DNA of 64,000 bases from Collinsella sp. (GCA_019424905.1 JAHYYP010000002.1:72936-136935); one strand, 5' to 3'. Positions 56,179 to 64,000 are shown, counted from the first letter of the stretch. The notes: a model not told the origin generated them from the letters alone. Program-made: numbers and translations.

Positions 56179-58146
56179 ATGGAACAGAGGGTCCTCGGGG
56201 GAAGATACCTCCTCAAGGATAAGGTGGGGACAGGCGGCATGGCGACCGTCTACCGTGCACAGGACCAGGTCCTCGACCGCACGGTTGCCGTCAAGATCAT
56301 GCTGCCGCAGTATGCTGGCGACGCAACCTTCGCCGCACGCTTTAAGCAGGAGGCCCAGGCAGCAGCCGGTCTCTCCTCCCCCTATATCGTGGGCGTCTAC
56401 GATTGGGGCAAGGACGGCGACACATATTACATCGTCATGGAGTACCTGCGCGGCACCGACCTTAAGAGCGGCATCAAGAGCCACGGCGCCCTCGACCCCA
56501 AGAAGGTCGCCCAGATCGGCTCGCAGATCAGCTCCGCGCTTTCGGTCGCCCACAAGCACGAGATCATCCACCGCGACATCAAGCCGCAGAACATCATGGT
56601 GCTGCCCGACGGCAACATCAAGGTGATGGACTTTGGCATCGCGCGCGCCAAGAACAGCCACCTCACGCAAGACAACAACGTGCTGGGAACCGCCCACTAC
56701 GTCAGTCCCGAGCAGACCCGTGGTCAGGACCTCGGCCCCACCTCGGATATCTACTCGCTGGGCGTCGTGATGTACGAGTGCGCCACCGGCCGCGTGCCCT
56801 TTGACGGTGATGACGCCATCTCGGTCGCACTCAAGCAGGTCAACGAGCTGCCTATTCCGCCGAGCCAGATTAACTCCGGTGTCGACGCCGACCTTGAGCG
56901 CATCATCCTCAAGTGCATGGAGAAGGACCCGGCAAACCGCTTCCAGACCGCCGACGAGCTGCGTCAGGTGCTCAACAGCTACCTGTCGGGCCGTGCCGTC
57001 AACATCTCGGAGCCCACGCGCATCATCGGTGCCCCCGGTGAGCTGGGCGCCACCAAGACCCGCGAGCTTTCCGATCAGACGCGCGCCATGGTGCGTCCCG
57101 TCTCGGGCGTGAGCGGCCAGAATACCGCCCGTAGCTCGGTTTCGGGCTCCACCGGCTCCTACGAGGTCGAAAAGCCCAAGTCCAACAAGAACAAGATTAT
57201 CGCCGCTGTGGTGGCAGCCGTTGCCGTCATCGGTATCGTGTTGGCCTTTGCTACTGGGCTCTTTGGCGGCGAGCAGGTCCCCGTGCCCGACGTGCTGGGC
57301 AAGGACCAGCAGACTGCCGTCGAGCTGATCAAGGAAGCCGGCCTCGAGGTCGGCACCATCGACCAGAGCTATAACGACGATGTCGACGAGGGCAAGGTTG
57401 CCGAGCAGACCCCCAACGGCAACACCAAGAAGCCCAAAGGCACCAAGGTGAACCTGGTGATCTCCAAGGGCCCCAAGCCCTCCGAGAAGGTTGAGGTTCC
57501 CCAGCTTGTCGGTCTAACCAAGGACCAGGCAGAGGCGGCACTGGCAAGCGTTGGCCTAAAGGGCAACGCCACCGAGGAGGCCAACGAGGCCGACGAAGGC
57601 CAGGTCTTTGAGCAGGGCACCGACGCCGGTAAGGAAGTCGAGAAGGGTACGACCATCACGTATAAGGTCTCGAGCGGCCCGGATACCACGTCCGTCCCCG
57701 ACCTGACCGACATGACCGAGGCCCAGGCGCGCAACGCCCTCGATATGGCAGGCTTTGGCGTCGACGTGAGCTACCAGGAGAACGACTCGGTTACCGAGGG
57801 CACCGTGATCAGCTGGAACCCCAGCGGCAAGCAGAAGCCCGGTGCCACGATTACCGTCGTCATTGCCAAGAAGTCCGGCAAGGCCTCCGTCCCGGGCAAC
57901 CTGTACGGCAAGAGCATTTCAGCCGCCGTTACCGCGCTCAACAACGCCGGTTTCTACAACATCGCGTTCTGCGATCAGAACGGCAACCCCGTGAGTGGCA
58001 ACGAAAACGCCACCGTTACGGGCGTCTCCCCCACCGGCAAGCAGTCCACCGACAACACGATTACGCTGACGGTTTCGATTTCTGGCTCGGGTTCGGGCTC
58101 TGGCTCGGGCACGAGCACGGGCGACGATTCTGGTACGACCAACTAG
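56179..58146 (+). CDS. pknB: PASTA-domain Ser/Thr kinase PknB
   Basis: 655 aa. Kinase domain about 1-270: GTGGMATVY loop (17-25), K39, HRDIKPQN (131-138), DFG (151-153) and LGTAHYVSPEQ. An acidic/Ser juxtamembrane linker, one membrane helix (IIAAVVAAVAVIGIVLAFA, about 343-362) and four outer PASTA-like repeats follow (VPDVLGKDQQTAVELI; VPQLVGLTKDQAEAAL; VPDLTDMTEAQARNAL; VPGNLYGKSISAAVTAL), then a Gly/Ser tail. PASTA repeats bind muropeptides and lipid II, so it couples wall state to phosphorylation. AGGAG is 5 nt before ATG 56179; upstream in-frame ATGs are unsupported. Confidence 0.96.
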   Translation: MEQRVLGGRYLLKDKVGTGGMATVYRAQDQVLDRTVAVKIMLPQYAGDATFAARFKQEAQAAAGLSSPYIVGVYDWGKDGDTYYIVMEYLRGTDLKSGIKSHGALDPKKVAQIGSQISSALSVAHKHEIIHRDIKPQNIMVLPDGNIKVMDFGIARAKNSHLTQDNNVLGTAHYVSPEQTRGQDLGPTSDIYSLGVVMYECATGRVPFDGDDAISVALKQVNELPIPPSQINSGVDADLERIILKCMEKDPANRFQTADELRQVLNSYLSGRAVNISEPTRIIGAPGELGATKTRELSDQTRAMVRPVSGVSGQNTARSSVSGSTGSYEVEKPKSNKNKIIAAVVAAVAVIGIVLAFATGLFGGEQVPVPDVLGKDQQTAVELIKEAGLEVGTIDQSYNDDVDEGKVAEQTPNGNTKKPKGTKVNLVISKGPKPSEKVEVPQLVGLTKDQAEAALASVGLKGNATEEANEADEGQVFEQGTDAGKEVEKGTTITYKVSSGPDTTSVPDLTDMTEAQARNALDMAGFGVDVSYQENDSVTEGTVISWNPSGKQKPGATITVVIAKKSGKASVPGNLYGKSISAAVTALNNAGFYNIAFCDQNGNPVSGNENATVTGVSPTGKQSTDNTITLTVSISGSGSGSGSGTSTGDDSGTTN

Positions 58147-58198
58147 TCGCCGCCCCACCGCCCATTACGGCTCCCGCCGCAAACATATTCGCTCACAG

Positions 58199-58238
58199 GC
58201 GCCCGCTTGCTCCCCCAGCAAGCGGGCGCTTCGTTTTT
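58199..58238 (+). terminator. Terminator of the kinase-wall cluster
   Basis: A 13-bp perfect stem (GCGCCCGCTTGCT 58199-58211 with 58217-58229) and loop CCCCC, followed by TTCGTTTTT on the plus strand. Confidence 0.95.
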
Positions 58239-58257
58239 GACATGACATGAACCAGAA

Positions 58258-58288
58258 GAGCCCGGTACCGTGGCGGTGTACCGGGCTC
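58258..58288 (-). terminator. Terminator of the original tRNA-Arg locus
   Basis: GAGCCCGGTAC (58258-58268) pairs perfectly with 58278-58288. Read on the minus strand it follows the tRNA 3' end by about 10 nt, as a tRNA terminator would. Confidence 0.7.
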
Positions 58289-58298
58289 GACAAATCTC

Positions 58299-58343
58299 TG
58301 GTGCCCCCGGGCGGATTCGAACCGTCGACACCCGCTTTAGGAG
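58299..58343 (-). other. tRNA-Arg(CCT) 3' fragment, integration site (att)
   Basis: On the minus strand the sequence runs from the anticodon loop CTCCTAA through the T-arm (GGTTCGAATCC) to GGGGGCACCA. The 5' half of a tRNA (a GCCCCCG acceptor arm and D-arm) is missing from the next 90 bp, which are AT-rich. The piece is therefore the attachment core left at one end of an inserted element. The native terminator flank lies on its left and the integrase gene on its right. The intact tRNA should lie at the element's other end, outside the window. Confidence 0.8.
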
Positions 58344-58535
58344 ATATGATTTAATGCTACCCCCTACCATTCATCAAGCATCATTGAACATCATATAACC
58401 GCAGATAAACATAGCAGTTTGTGTCTTTTGCCTCCGGTAGCTGCGCCTATGCTTTTACAAACATATTACTAACCGCTTTAGCTAAACTGCACTCAATGAA
58501 TTGTTGAAAACTATTCAAAGAAACGGAGTGTAAAG

Positions 58536-59783
58536 ATGTCAGAACAGCTACTAATTAGCGGAAGAGGCACGTGTTGGAAAGACAAGAGATCACCTAACAC
58601 CTATCGCTATTATTTTTCCCTTGGAGTCAAGGACCCTAAGACGGGGCGCTACAAACGATCCCCAACTTATACGGTTCGCTGCAAGACTAAAACAGAAGCT
58701 AAGGCTGCAATGCAGGCCAAGCTGGCTGAAATCAACTCCTCTGGCACAATCACTAAAACTAAAAAGCCCACTTTGCTTGCGTCCTACTGCTGGGCCTTTC
58801 ATGAAAATAGGGACACCGAGCTTGCGCCAACGAGCTATGAAAGAGAAGCGTACGATTGCAGGCATATCGAAGACCTATTCGGTGCGTTTCAGACAATTGA
58901 AGGGCTAACTCCCGATCTAATCGAAGAAGCATATGCCGAAGCCCGTCGTACGGGAAAATACAAACCATCAGAGCTTGTACGAATCAATTCGAAACTGCGT
59001 CAAATTCTGTCGAATGCAGTCGCAAAGAGAATAATTGACCGAAACCCCTGCGCTACCGTTCATGTTCGCAGACCACGCAACAAAAGAGAATCACTGACAA
59101 TCGACCAAGTAGCTACCCTATGCACACATCTTCAACACATTGAGCTCACCGCCGAAGCTGTTGGTACGCTAGTACTAGTGTATACGGGTATGCGGAAAGG
59201 CGAGATGCTGGGCCTCGAATGGCGCGATTGGGACCCTGCCAATAAAACCTTGAAAATTGACAGGCAGTACACCAACGACCATGAACTGAGGGCACCCAAG
59301 TCACAAGAAAGCCAACGCAAAATCCCCGTCGGAGAAACCTTGGCCGAACGTCTTCAATCATGGTCAGCCATACAAAAAGAGCTCCTGGCCTCTCTGGGGC
59401 TGTCCCAGACTGGCAGCACTCCCATCATTAGCGATATTGCTGTCAAGCAGGGGGTCCCTACTGTCTGTCACATGAAAAACTACATCTTCAACCATTGGTT
59501 TCGCGATTTCGCAGTTAGCTGCAACCTTGGAATCTATGAGCCGAACAATTCGACTGGCGGAAAACTATATAAGGGCATCTGCCCGCATCAGCTCAGGCAT
59601 TGTGTAAGCACTTTTATGCTGGCGAACGGATCGGACGTTAGAAGCGTGCAAGGTATTCTTGGCCACGCGGACCCCAATATCACGCTCAAAACGTATACAA
59701 GCCTCGTTCAACAATCAGAAATAAAAGCAGTTAAAGGCTACGAAGACTTCATCAACGCCTATATACAGAAAAGCGAGAAATAG
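58536..59783 (+). CDS. int: Tyrosine recombinase, element integrase
   Basis: 415 aa. An N-terminal arm-binding beta domain (about 10-65: YRYYFSLGVKDPKTGRYK), a SAM-like core-binding domain (about 75-175), and a catalytic domain with R220 (YTGMRKGEM), the HxLR box (H351, R354 in HQLRHCVST), H377 (GILGHAD) and nucleophile Y387 (LKTYTSL). It integrates the element at the tRNA-Arg end, 190 bp to its left, and with an excision factor removes it. The ribosome site is GGAG, 10 nt before the ATG. Base composition is AT-richer than the chromosome. Confidence 0.95.
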   Translation: MSEQLLISGRGTCWKDKRSPNTYRYYFSLGVKDPKTGRYKRSPTYTVRCKTKTEAKAAMQAKLAEINSSGTITKTKKPTLLASYCWAFHENRDTELAPTSYEREAYDCRHIEDLFGAFQTIEGLTPDLIEEAYAEARRTGKYKPSELVRINSKLRQILSNAVAKRIIDRNPCATVHVRRPRNKRESLTIDQVATLCTHLQHIELTAEAVGTLVLVYTGMRKGEMLGLEWRDWDPANKTLKIDRQYTNDHELRAPKSQESQRKIPVGETLAERLQSWSAIQKELLASLGLSQTGSTPIISDIAVKQGVPTVCHMKNYIFNHWFRDFAVSCNLGIYEPNNSTGGKLYKGICPHQLRHCVSTFMLANGSDVRSVQGILGHADPNITLKTYTSLVQQSEIKAVKGYEDFINAYIQKSEK

Positions 59784-60001
59784 CATGTTATTCATTCATC
59801 GTTTCATCAATAATATTACGGTACTATACTACTATTTCCGCAGGTAGACGCTTTATTTGATTGACATCTAATTAGTTTTAATAGATTCTAAAGCTGTCAG
59901 ATGGCTACGCATGTAGTCATAAAAACCGGCCCCCCAAGTGCTTATGAACCTGGTAAGTCTTACAAGCACAGGGAGGGCCCTCATTGAAAGGATAGCTCAT
60001 C
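59784..60001 (+). promoter_or_regulatory. AT-rich leader with a long imperfect hairpin
   Basis: The region between integrase and the excisionase-like gene. GGCCCCCC-AAGTGCTT (from 59928) and its imperfect complement around ACAAGCACAGGGAGGGCC (to 59979) can form a stem. It overlaps a 28-codon open frame (59901-59987) that I do not call a gene. The structure probably controls the next gene. Confidence 0.4.
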
Positions 60002-60247
60002 ATGGCTACTCCACAGATTAGCACTCAGGCGTCCACACCGACTTTCCCCACTGGTGCCGCTCAGTGCGATCGGTTGCTCCGCGTTAACGATATCCGCGAA
60101 CTCACTGGCTGGAGCGAAAACACCGCGCGCAAGTTTATGCGCGAGTCCGGCAAGCTCATCCAAATCCATCGCTCGAATTACATGTTAGAAAGTTCGTTCT
60201 ACGAACTTTTCAAGCAGCTTGAAGGTCGTACCGCCCACCTTGACTAG
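60002..60247 (+). CDS. Excisionase-like small DNA-binding protein
   Basis: 81 aa. An unstructured Thr/Pro start, then a MerR/Xis-type helix-turn-helix: RLLRVNDIRELTGWSENTARKFMRESGKLIQIHRSNYML. Short proteins with this pattern next to an integrase are usually recombination directionality factors or regulators of the element. AAAGGA precedes the ATG. It is 9 bp from the next gene, likely co-transcribed. Confidence 0.75.
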   Translation: MATPQISTQASTPTFPTGAAQCDRLLRVNDIRELTGWSENTARKFMRESGKLIQIHRSNYMLESSFYELFKQLEGRTAHLD

Positions 60248-60256
60248 GCGGTAAAC

Positions 60257-60643
60257 ATGAGCGAGCTACCGTCGATTTCCGACATATTTAGCGATGATGC
60301 TACTGAGCAACGAGAGATTACGGGAAAAATGGATAAGGCTATTTTTATTTCAGTGCCCGAGTGGGCGTGCTGCGTCACCACCGTTGCCGCCGAGCGTCTC
60401 ATCCTCGGCCTTGTATGGAAGTTTGGAAAACCTTCCAAAAACAAACGGCCCATGGGCTTCTGCGCTAAAAGCAAATGGATTGAGGATCACTACCGCCTGA
60501 GTAAGAACACGATATCCCGGGCCTATACCTCTCTGAAGGATAAGGGGTATATTCAAAAAGTTGGTGATGGCAGCTGGATGCTTAATTACGCCGCAATCTA
60601 CCGCGCCGCGATTGAAAACGCTTGGGAGCCTCCGAAACTTTAA
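60257..60643 (+). CDS. Winged-helix protein, possible replication or regulatory factor
   Basis: 128 aa. A central winged-helix pattern: LILGLVWKFGKPSKNKRPMG, then SKWIEDHYRLSKNTISRAYTSLKDKGYIQKVGDGSWMLN, resembling helix-turn-helix domains of plasmid and ICE replication initiators and of replicative organisation proteins. The acidic N-terminus (SISDIFSDDATEQRE) is unusual. It lies directly behind the excisionase-like gene. It could instead be a transcription factor; no catalytic motif is seen. Confidence 0.65.
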   Translation: MSELPSISDIFSDDATEQREITGKMDKAIFISVPEWACCVTTVAAERLILGLVWKFGKPSKNKRPMGFCAKSKWIEDHYRLSKNTISRAYTSLKDKGYIQKVGDGSWMLNYAAIYRAAIENAWEPPKL

Positions 60644-61095
60644 GCCCACAAACCGACTATCGAGATCGTGAGAGTCGGTCACCGTCAGGATGCCCACAAG
60701 AACATGCCGCGGATGTAAAATGAAGCAGGGTCGAACCGAAACAGTTCCCGGACAATTGGCGTCCGGCCAGACACTTCGATTCGACCCTTTCTCATGCCTG
60801 TATCTAAAATACTCCCACAATCATTCTCGACATCTTTAACGCCCTCACCTCCTGCCACCAACACGTCGTAGACGCTATTTACAACGAATCGATATGGCCG
60901 CCCGTTCTTTAAGGCACGTGTTACCATGAAAACGTGCGGTATTTCTCCAACCGAAAACCTGCGTGAACGCATGACTTGAGACGCCTTTTAGAACTCACCG
61001 ATCGCAGGAAAAAGACAACTCAACAGCGGCCGTGCATTGTTCCCAGCCATATGGCATGGCGGAGCCATGCCCGTTGTTGATTGGAGTGCCGCACC
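60644..61095. other. Intergenic region; a weak minus-strand frame inside
   Basis: ACCGACT (60652-60658) and AGTCGGT (60673-60679) form a hairpin after the winged-helix gene. GGCATGGC (61053-61060) pairs with GCCATGCC (61064-61071) just before the coiled-coil gene and could be a leader hairpin. A 95-codon open frame on the minus strand (60972-60685) lacks a good ribosome site and any recognisable motif. I do not call it a gene, but it is not excluded. Confidence 0.4.
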
Positions 61096-61665
61096 ATGGC
61101 AAACGAGAAGAAAATCAGGGAGATCTACGGCGTGAAGTCCGTCCTCGATGAGGCCGCCGAGCGGATCGAGGCGACGTGGCGGGAGAAGCTGCTGCACGAG
61201 ACGGGCGACCTCAGGACCGAGAACGCGTTGCTCAGGGCCCAGCTCGACGAATTCAACCGCAAGCTCGTCGAGGCGAGAGACCGGAACGAAAGACTTGAGG
61301 CCGACTGCAATGAGCGGGTCGCCTTTATCGAGGAGAAGTTCGAGCTCGATACCGCGAGCCTCGAGCTCGAGAACAACGAGCTCCACGCCGCGAGCGTCAG
61401 ATACCTCGCCGATGCCAGGGAGCTCGACAGGCAGGTCGTCCAGCTCCACGCCGAGGCTGAGGCCATGTCCGATGAGATCGAGCGCCTGCGCGGCGAGCGT
61501 GACGCCGCGCTGAAAGCCCAAGCCGAGTTGAACGACGCGCTCCTGGCCCAGCGCGACCTGATGGGCGAGGTCGCCGCCCTCAAGGACCGCCTCGCTGCAA
61601 CCGAACAGCGGGCGGCCGTGGCCGAGGCCAAGGTCGAGGTCATGACCCAGATGAGGGGCGAGTAG
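61096..61665 (+). CDS. Coiled-coil protein, unknown
   Basis: 189 aa, almost entirely one predicted coiled coil: long Glu/Lys/Ala/Leu heptads such as LRTENALLRAQLDEFNRKLVEARDR, ELDRQVVQLHAEAEAMSDEI and VAALKDRLAATEQRAAVAEA. The first 20 residues (ANEKKIREIYGVKSVLDEAAERI) could form a small helical head. There are no cysteines apart from one, and no membrane helix. ATG 61096 is nine nt behind GGAG; the frame opens at a TTG five codons earlier. The gene is convergent with the phosphoesterase cassette and shares its high GC. It may bind DNA or scaffold a complex, but nothing proves this. Confidence 0.7.
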   Translation: MANEKKIREIYGVKSVLDEAAERIEATWREKLLHETGDLRTENALLRAQLDEFNRKLVEARDRNERLEADCNERVAFIEEKFELDTASLELENNELHAASVRYLADARELDRQVVQLHAEAEAMSDEIERLRGERDAALKAQAELNDALLAQRDLMGEVAALKDRLAATEQRAAVAEAKVEVMTQMRGE

Positions 61666-61683
61666 GCCGCATAGCATCTAATT

Positions 61684-61724
61684 TTCTAGAAACCCTCTAG
61701 AGCATTTCTAGGGGGTTTCTAGAA
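61684..61724. terminator. Palindromic bidirectional terminator
   Basis: TTCTAGAAACCCTCTAGA (61684-61701) pairs, with a G-T pair and one bulge, with the arm at 61706-61724. It sits between the convergent ends of the coiled-coil gene and the phosphoesterase cassette and overlaps the latter's last codons. XbaI-like TCTAGA repeats give it an unusual composition. Confidence 0.6.
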
Positions 61725-62441
61725 CTGAGAACCGGGCGCAGCACTTTCGATCGGCACGATGTCTCGATAGACCAGGCGATGCCTGTCGTCGCGCCATTCG
61801 TCGCCGTGGTAATGCCCGAAGAGCCAGATACGATAGTCGAGCCGCCCTTCGAGCTCGCCCAGGAAAGTTTGCAGCCGGTCGCCACGATACCCGCGTCCAT
61901 GCTCGCGGCACAGCACCTCAGCAAGGGCAGCAGGGGCCTCGTGAGTCACAACGCAATCGACCCTCCAGCCCACGCGATCGAGCGAGGCGCGGCAGTGCCC
62001 CATCTCCTCCTCGCTCGGTATCTCCTCGGGCCACCAGTTCCTCCCCTCCCTGCGATACTGCCTGTCGTTGCTCGCGGCACCTCCCATGGTGAGGACCGTG
62101 GTCCCCGCGATGTCGTACACCTCACCGCGCATCAGGTGCAGCACGTGCGGTCGCGCCTCATGGACGAGCCCGCCGTTCCACTCCCGCACCGGCAGTTCTG
62201 CCAGCATCCGGTGGTTCTCATGGTTGCCGTCTACGAAACACGTGGTCCACGGCTTCGACTCGAACCAGTCGAGCCAGTATTTCTCGGCGTTGGATCCATC
62301 CCAGACAAAGCCGAAGTCGCCGGCCACGATCACCGCGTCATCGCGCGTCAGCGTGCGGCCCAGTGGCCAAGACTTGAAGGCGAACCTGCTGAACCCGTAC
62401 TCGGTCCTGCCGTGCACGTCGCCTGTCACATAGACCGTCAT
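61719..62441 (-). CDS. Metallophosphoesterase A (third gene of cassette)
   Basis: 240 aa. Calcineurin-like motifs in order: TGDVHG (near 7-12), VAGDFGF, DGNHEN, VVTHEA and GHYHGD. It aligns along its length with phosphoesterase B (same start MTVYVTGD; TMGGA; RRE/RVP...WWP; RLDY), so the two arose by tandem duplication. Its ATG overlaps the stop of gene B by one base (TGATG), implying coupled translation. The product is soluble with no signal peptide. The substrate is unknown; phage-type members of the family act as protein, RNA-end or cyclic-nucleotide phosphatases. Confidence 0.88.
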   Translation of the reverse strand: MTVYVTGDVHGRTEYGFSRFAFKSWPLGRTLTRDDAVIVAGDFGFVWDGSNAEKYWLDWFESKPWTTCFVDGNHENHRMLAELPVREWNGGLVHEARPHVLHLMRGEVYDIAGTTVLTMGGAASNDRQYRREGRNWWPEEIPSEEEMGHCRASLDRVGWRVDCVVTHEAPAALAEVLCREHGRGYRGDRLQTFLGELEGRLDYRIWLFGHYHGDEWRDDRHRLVYRDIVPIESAAPGSQF

Positions 62442-63166
62442 CAGTACGCACCCCACGGCAGGAGTTTGTCCCCGAGCCTCACGATCCGGTCATACAGCAC
62501 CGTGTGCCGTTCGTCCGGGTTGCCGTCTCGGTGAAAATGGCCGTAATACCAATGTTTATAGTCCAGGCGGTCCTCGAGCTCGTCGAGGAATCCGGTCAGC
62601 CGGTCCACATCAGGGCGTTCCCAGCCTAGGTCCGGGTAGAGCGTCGGCGAGAGCATGCGCGTGGCGCAGGTATGGGTGATGACGCAGTCGACCTTCCAGC
62701 CGACCTCGTCGAGCTTTGTCCGCGCGGTATCGAAATCGCGCTCGTCCGGGAGCTCCTGAGGCCACCAGCTGGAATAGGGCACGCGGTATTCCCTGTCCAC
62801 GCTCGTGGCACCGCCCATGGTGAAGACCATCGAGCCGTCGAGCTCGAAGACCTCGCCGCGCGTCAGGCGCCGAATGGGCGAGGCGTCCGACAGGCGCTGC
62901 GTCAGCCCGCCATGCCATAACTCCATGGGGCGCTCCGCCCAGTGATCGAAGCGCTCGTGGTTGCCGTCGACGAACAGCACCGTGTAGGGGCGCGACTCCA
63001 GCCAAGCGATGTCGGCGCATTCCTCGGCAGAAAAGTTCCACGGAAAGCCAAAGTCACCGGAAACGATGAGATAGTCGTCGCTGGTAAGGCTGTCGCCAAG
63101 CTCCCAGTCGCGGAGCTTTTGCATGTCGAGCCCGCCGTGGATGTCGCCCGTCACATAGACCGTCAT
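62441..63166 (-). CDS. Metallophosphoesterase B (second gene of cassette)
   Basis: 241 aa. Motifs TGDIHG, VSGDFGF, DGNHER, VITHTC and GHFHRDG are all intact. It is a paralogue of gene A with matching insert TMGGATSVDREYRVPYSSWWPQE, but the active-site surroundings differ (HTCATRM against HEAPAAL), so the two may prefer different substrates. ATG 63166 overlaps the stop of gene C by four bases (ATGA). A longer frame upstream (to 63421) runs antisense to nothing real and overlaps gene C, so it is rejected as N-terminus. Confidence 0.88.
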   Translation of the reverse strand: MTVYVTGDIHGGLDMQKLRDWELGDSLTSDDYLIVSGDFGFPWNFSAEECADIAWLESRPYTVLFVDGNHERFDHWAERPMELWHGGLTQRLSDASPIRRLTRGEVFELDGSMVFTMGGATSVDREYRVPYSSWWPQELPDERDFDTARTKLDEVGWKVDCVITHTCATRMLSPTLYPDLGWERPDVDRLTGFLDELEDRLDYKHWYYGHFHRDGNPDERHTVLYDRIVRLGDKLLPWGAY

Positions 63167-63801
63167 CGAATCGCCTCTTCCCTCTTGTACGCCGCCAGCT
63201 CGCGCTCGACCTGCCTGTCGCCGGTCTCGTTGACCCACCAGGGCCATTTCACCCGGCCGCACGGCTCGTCGACTCCGGCGAACCATTCCCTCAGCTCGTC
63301 GAGGCTCACCGGGGAGTGCCCGTTGGCATCGCAACCGACGTCGTAGCGCAGAAGGCCCTGCTTGCGGTTGAACTCGTTGTACGCGCCGCCGCTGCTGTGG
63401 ATGTGCCCGTGGAGGTGCCACGATCCATGGTTCATGCCCTGCCAGTCGGCCATGGGGTAATGGCTCAGGACGATCTTCTGCCCGTCGATCTTGAGCACGC
63501 AGATCGGCGGCTCCACGGTGAAGGCGCCTGCGACCGCCGGCTGGGTCCAGTCCTTGTCGTGGTTTCCCGGGACGAGGTGGATGCGTCTGCAGGCAATCCG
63601 CTTGCGAAGCCCATAGGCGTCCTGGGCGGTCATCTTGAATGAGAAATCACCCAGGATGTAGAGTTCGTCGTCCACGGCAACCCTGCCGTTGATGCTGTCG
63701 ACGATGGCGTCGTTCATCTGCCAAATCGTCTCCCACGGGCGGTCGGTGAACTTCAGCACGTTCTCATGCCCAAAGTGGGTGTCGCTGGTAAACCAGATCA
63801 T
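63163..63801 (-). CDS. Metallophosphoesterase C (first gene of cassette)
   Basis: 212 aa. Motifs SDTHFGHENV (6-15), LGDFSF, PGNHDKD, LSHYPM and HLHGHIHSSG are those of a phage-type calcineurin-like phosphoesterase, a subgroup distinct from A and B. Metal ligands are all present. The C-terminal part (SPVSLDELREWFAG) adds a helical tail. GGAG is 8 nt before ATG 63801; upstream in-frame ATGs are unsupported. It is the promoter-proximal gene of a three-gene block joined by 4-bp and 1-bp overlaps. Confidence 0.9.
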   Translation of the reverse strand: MIWFTSDTHFGHENVLKFTDRPWETIWQMNDAIVDSINGRVAVDDELYILGDFSFKMTAQDAYGLRKRIACRRIHLVPGNHDKDWTQPAVAGAFTVEPPICVLKIDGQKIVLSHYPMADWQGMNHGSWHLHGHIHSSGGAYNEFNRKQGLLRYDVGCDANGHSPVSLDELREWFAGVDEPCGRVKWPWWVNETGDRQVERELAAYKREEAIR

Positions 63802-64000
63802 ATTTATGTCTCCTTTTATCGCTAAAAAACGTTCTCCTTCGAGGTCAGGAGACGTATTTTGAGCGACATGAGGTGCATATCCCTCATGTTCCAAGCTCCA
63901 ATCTGTCGGATTTGCCCGGATAAAAGTCTAAGGCTTCGATATCAGGGGTTGATTTCCGATCTCAGCCGAACACATTGAGCAAATAGGCCGTTCCCGCACC
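63802..64000. other. Upstream region of the phosphoesterase cassette
   Basis: No gene before the edge. ATGAGG-TGCATAT-CCCTCAT (about 63868-63887) is a small inverted repeat in position for an operator of the minus-strand cassette, and AAAAGGAG follows as its ribosome site. Confidence 0.35.

Larger units (their letters stand above)
58299..64000. mobile_element. Integrative element, left part
   Basis: Bounded on the left by the tRNA-Arg(CCT) att fragment and running off the right edge. It carries a tyrosine integrase reading inward, a small excisionase-like protein, a winged-helix protein, a coiled-coil protein and three metallophosphoesterases. 58340-60650 is AT-rich, while 61080-63800 is GC-rich, so the element is itself a mosaic. 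No structural phage or conjugation genes are in view; phage, satellite or conjugative element cannot be told apart. Confidence 0.8.

Noticed and set aside
58299..58380. A complete tRNA-Arg gene at the element edge
   Set aside because: No complementary GCCCCCG acceptor arm or D-arm can be found 5' of the anticodon loop; the sequence turns AT-rich immediately.
59901..59987. 28-codon open frame before the excisionase-like gene
   Set aside because: It coincides with an imperfect stem and has no ribosome site; the structure explains the sequence better than a peptide.
63169..63421. N-terminal extension of phosphoesterase B
   Set aside because: It is Arg/Ala/Gly-rich and overlaps gene C in another frame; the paralogue A starts at the same MTVYVTGD motif.

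Overview
The window reads as chromosomal DNA of a GC-rich gut anaerobe of the Actinobacteria, most likely a Collinsella-type member of the Coriobacteriia. Reasons: a single-chain pyruvate:ferredoxin oxidoreductase, a rubrerythrin and an Rrf2 Fe-S regulator (anaerobic life); a PTS/6-phospho-beta-glucosidase operon; a stand-alone carbamate kinase; and an actinobacterial type fhaA-fhaB-pstP-rodA-pbpA-pknB signalling and cell-wall cluster in which rodA and pbpA are one gene. The genus is inferred from gene content only.

Layout. 1-11 kb: a minus-strand housekeeping run (ATP-grasp enzyme, zinc-ribbon protein, endonuclease III, ABC exporter, RmuC, two small membrane proteins, rubrerythrin, a MutY-like glycosylase without Fe-S cysteines, an Rrf2 regulator) and tRNA-Asp. 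11.8-24.8 kb: a YfcE-like phosphoesterase, two paralogous LytS/LytR-type two-component systems, a family 2 glycosyltransferase, an MFS transporter, a zinc phospholipase C-like protein, an amidohydrolase with an amino-acid permease, and a C39-like peptidase. 25.3-32.2 kb: a beta-glucoside PTS operon headed by its PRD regulator, then carbamate kinase. 32.2-34.7 kb: an AT-richer accessory island with an AAA ATPase/DUF4143 gene, a gene remnant and tandem repeats. 34.7-47.7 kb: PFOR; an FHA/kinase/exported-protein operon; recR, ybaB and dnaX with an inserted opposite-strand gene. 48.1-58.1 kb: six tightly coupled genes of Ser/Thr phospho-signalling and wall synthesis. 58.3 kb to the right edge: an integrative element whose left end is a copy of the 3' half of tRNA-Arg(CCT), with integrase, small DNA-binding proteins, a coiled-coil protein and three overlapping metallophosphoesterase genes.

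How the genes work together. In the 48-58 kb cluster two membrane kinases, a PP2C phosphatase and two FHA readers sit with the RodA-PBP polymerase/transpeptidase fusion, so wall synthesis is probably phospho-regulated. The 38.6-42.3 kb operon is a second, less familiar FHA-kinase module. PFOR and rubrerythrin serve pyruvate oxidation and oxidative-stress defence; the window shows no link between them and the Rrf2 regulator.

The most unusual feature outside genes is the number of structured extragenic elements: twin hairpin-plus-terminator elements with compensatory changes, 29- and 38-bp perfect palindromes, tandem hairpins with covarying stems, and two dispersed repeat families. The strongest candidate for an undescribed gene system is the triple phosphoesterase cassette in the integrative element.
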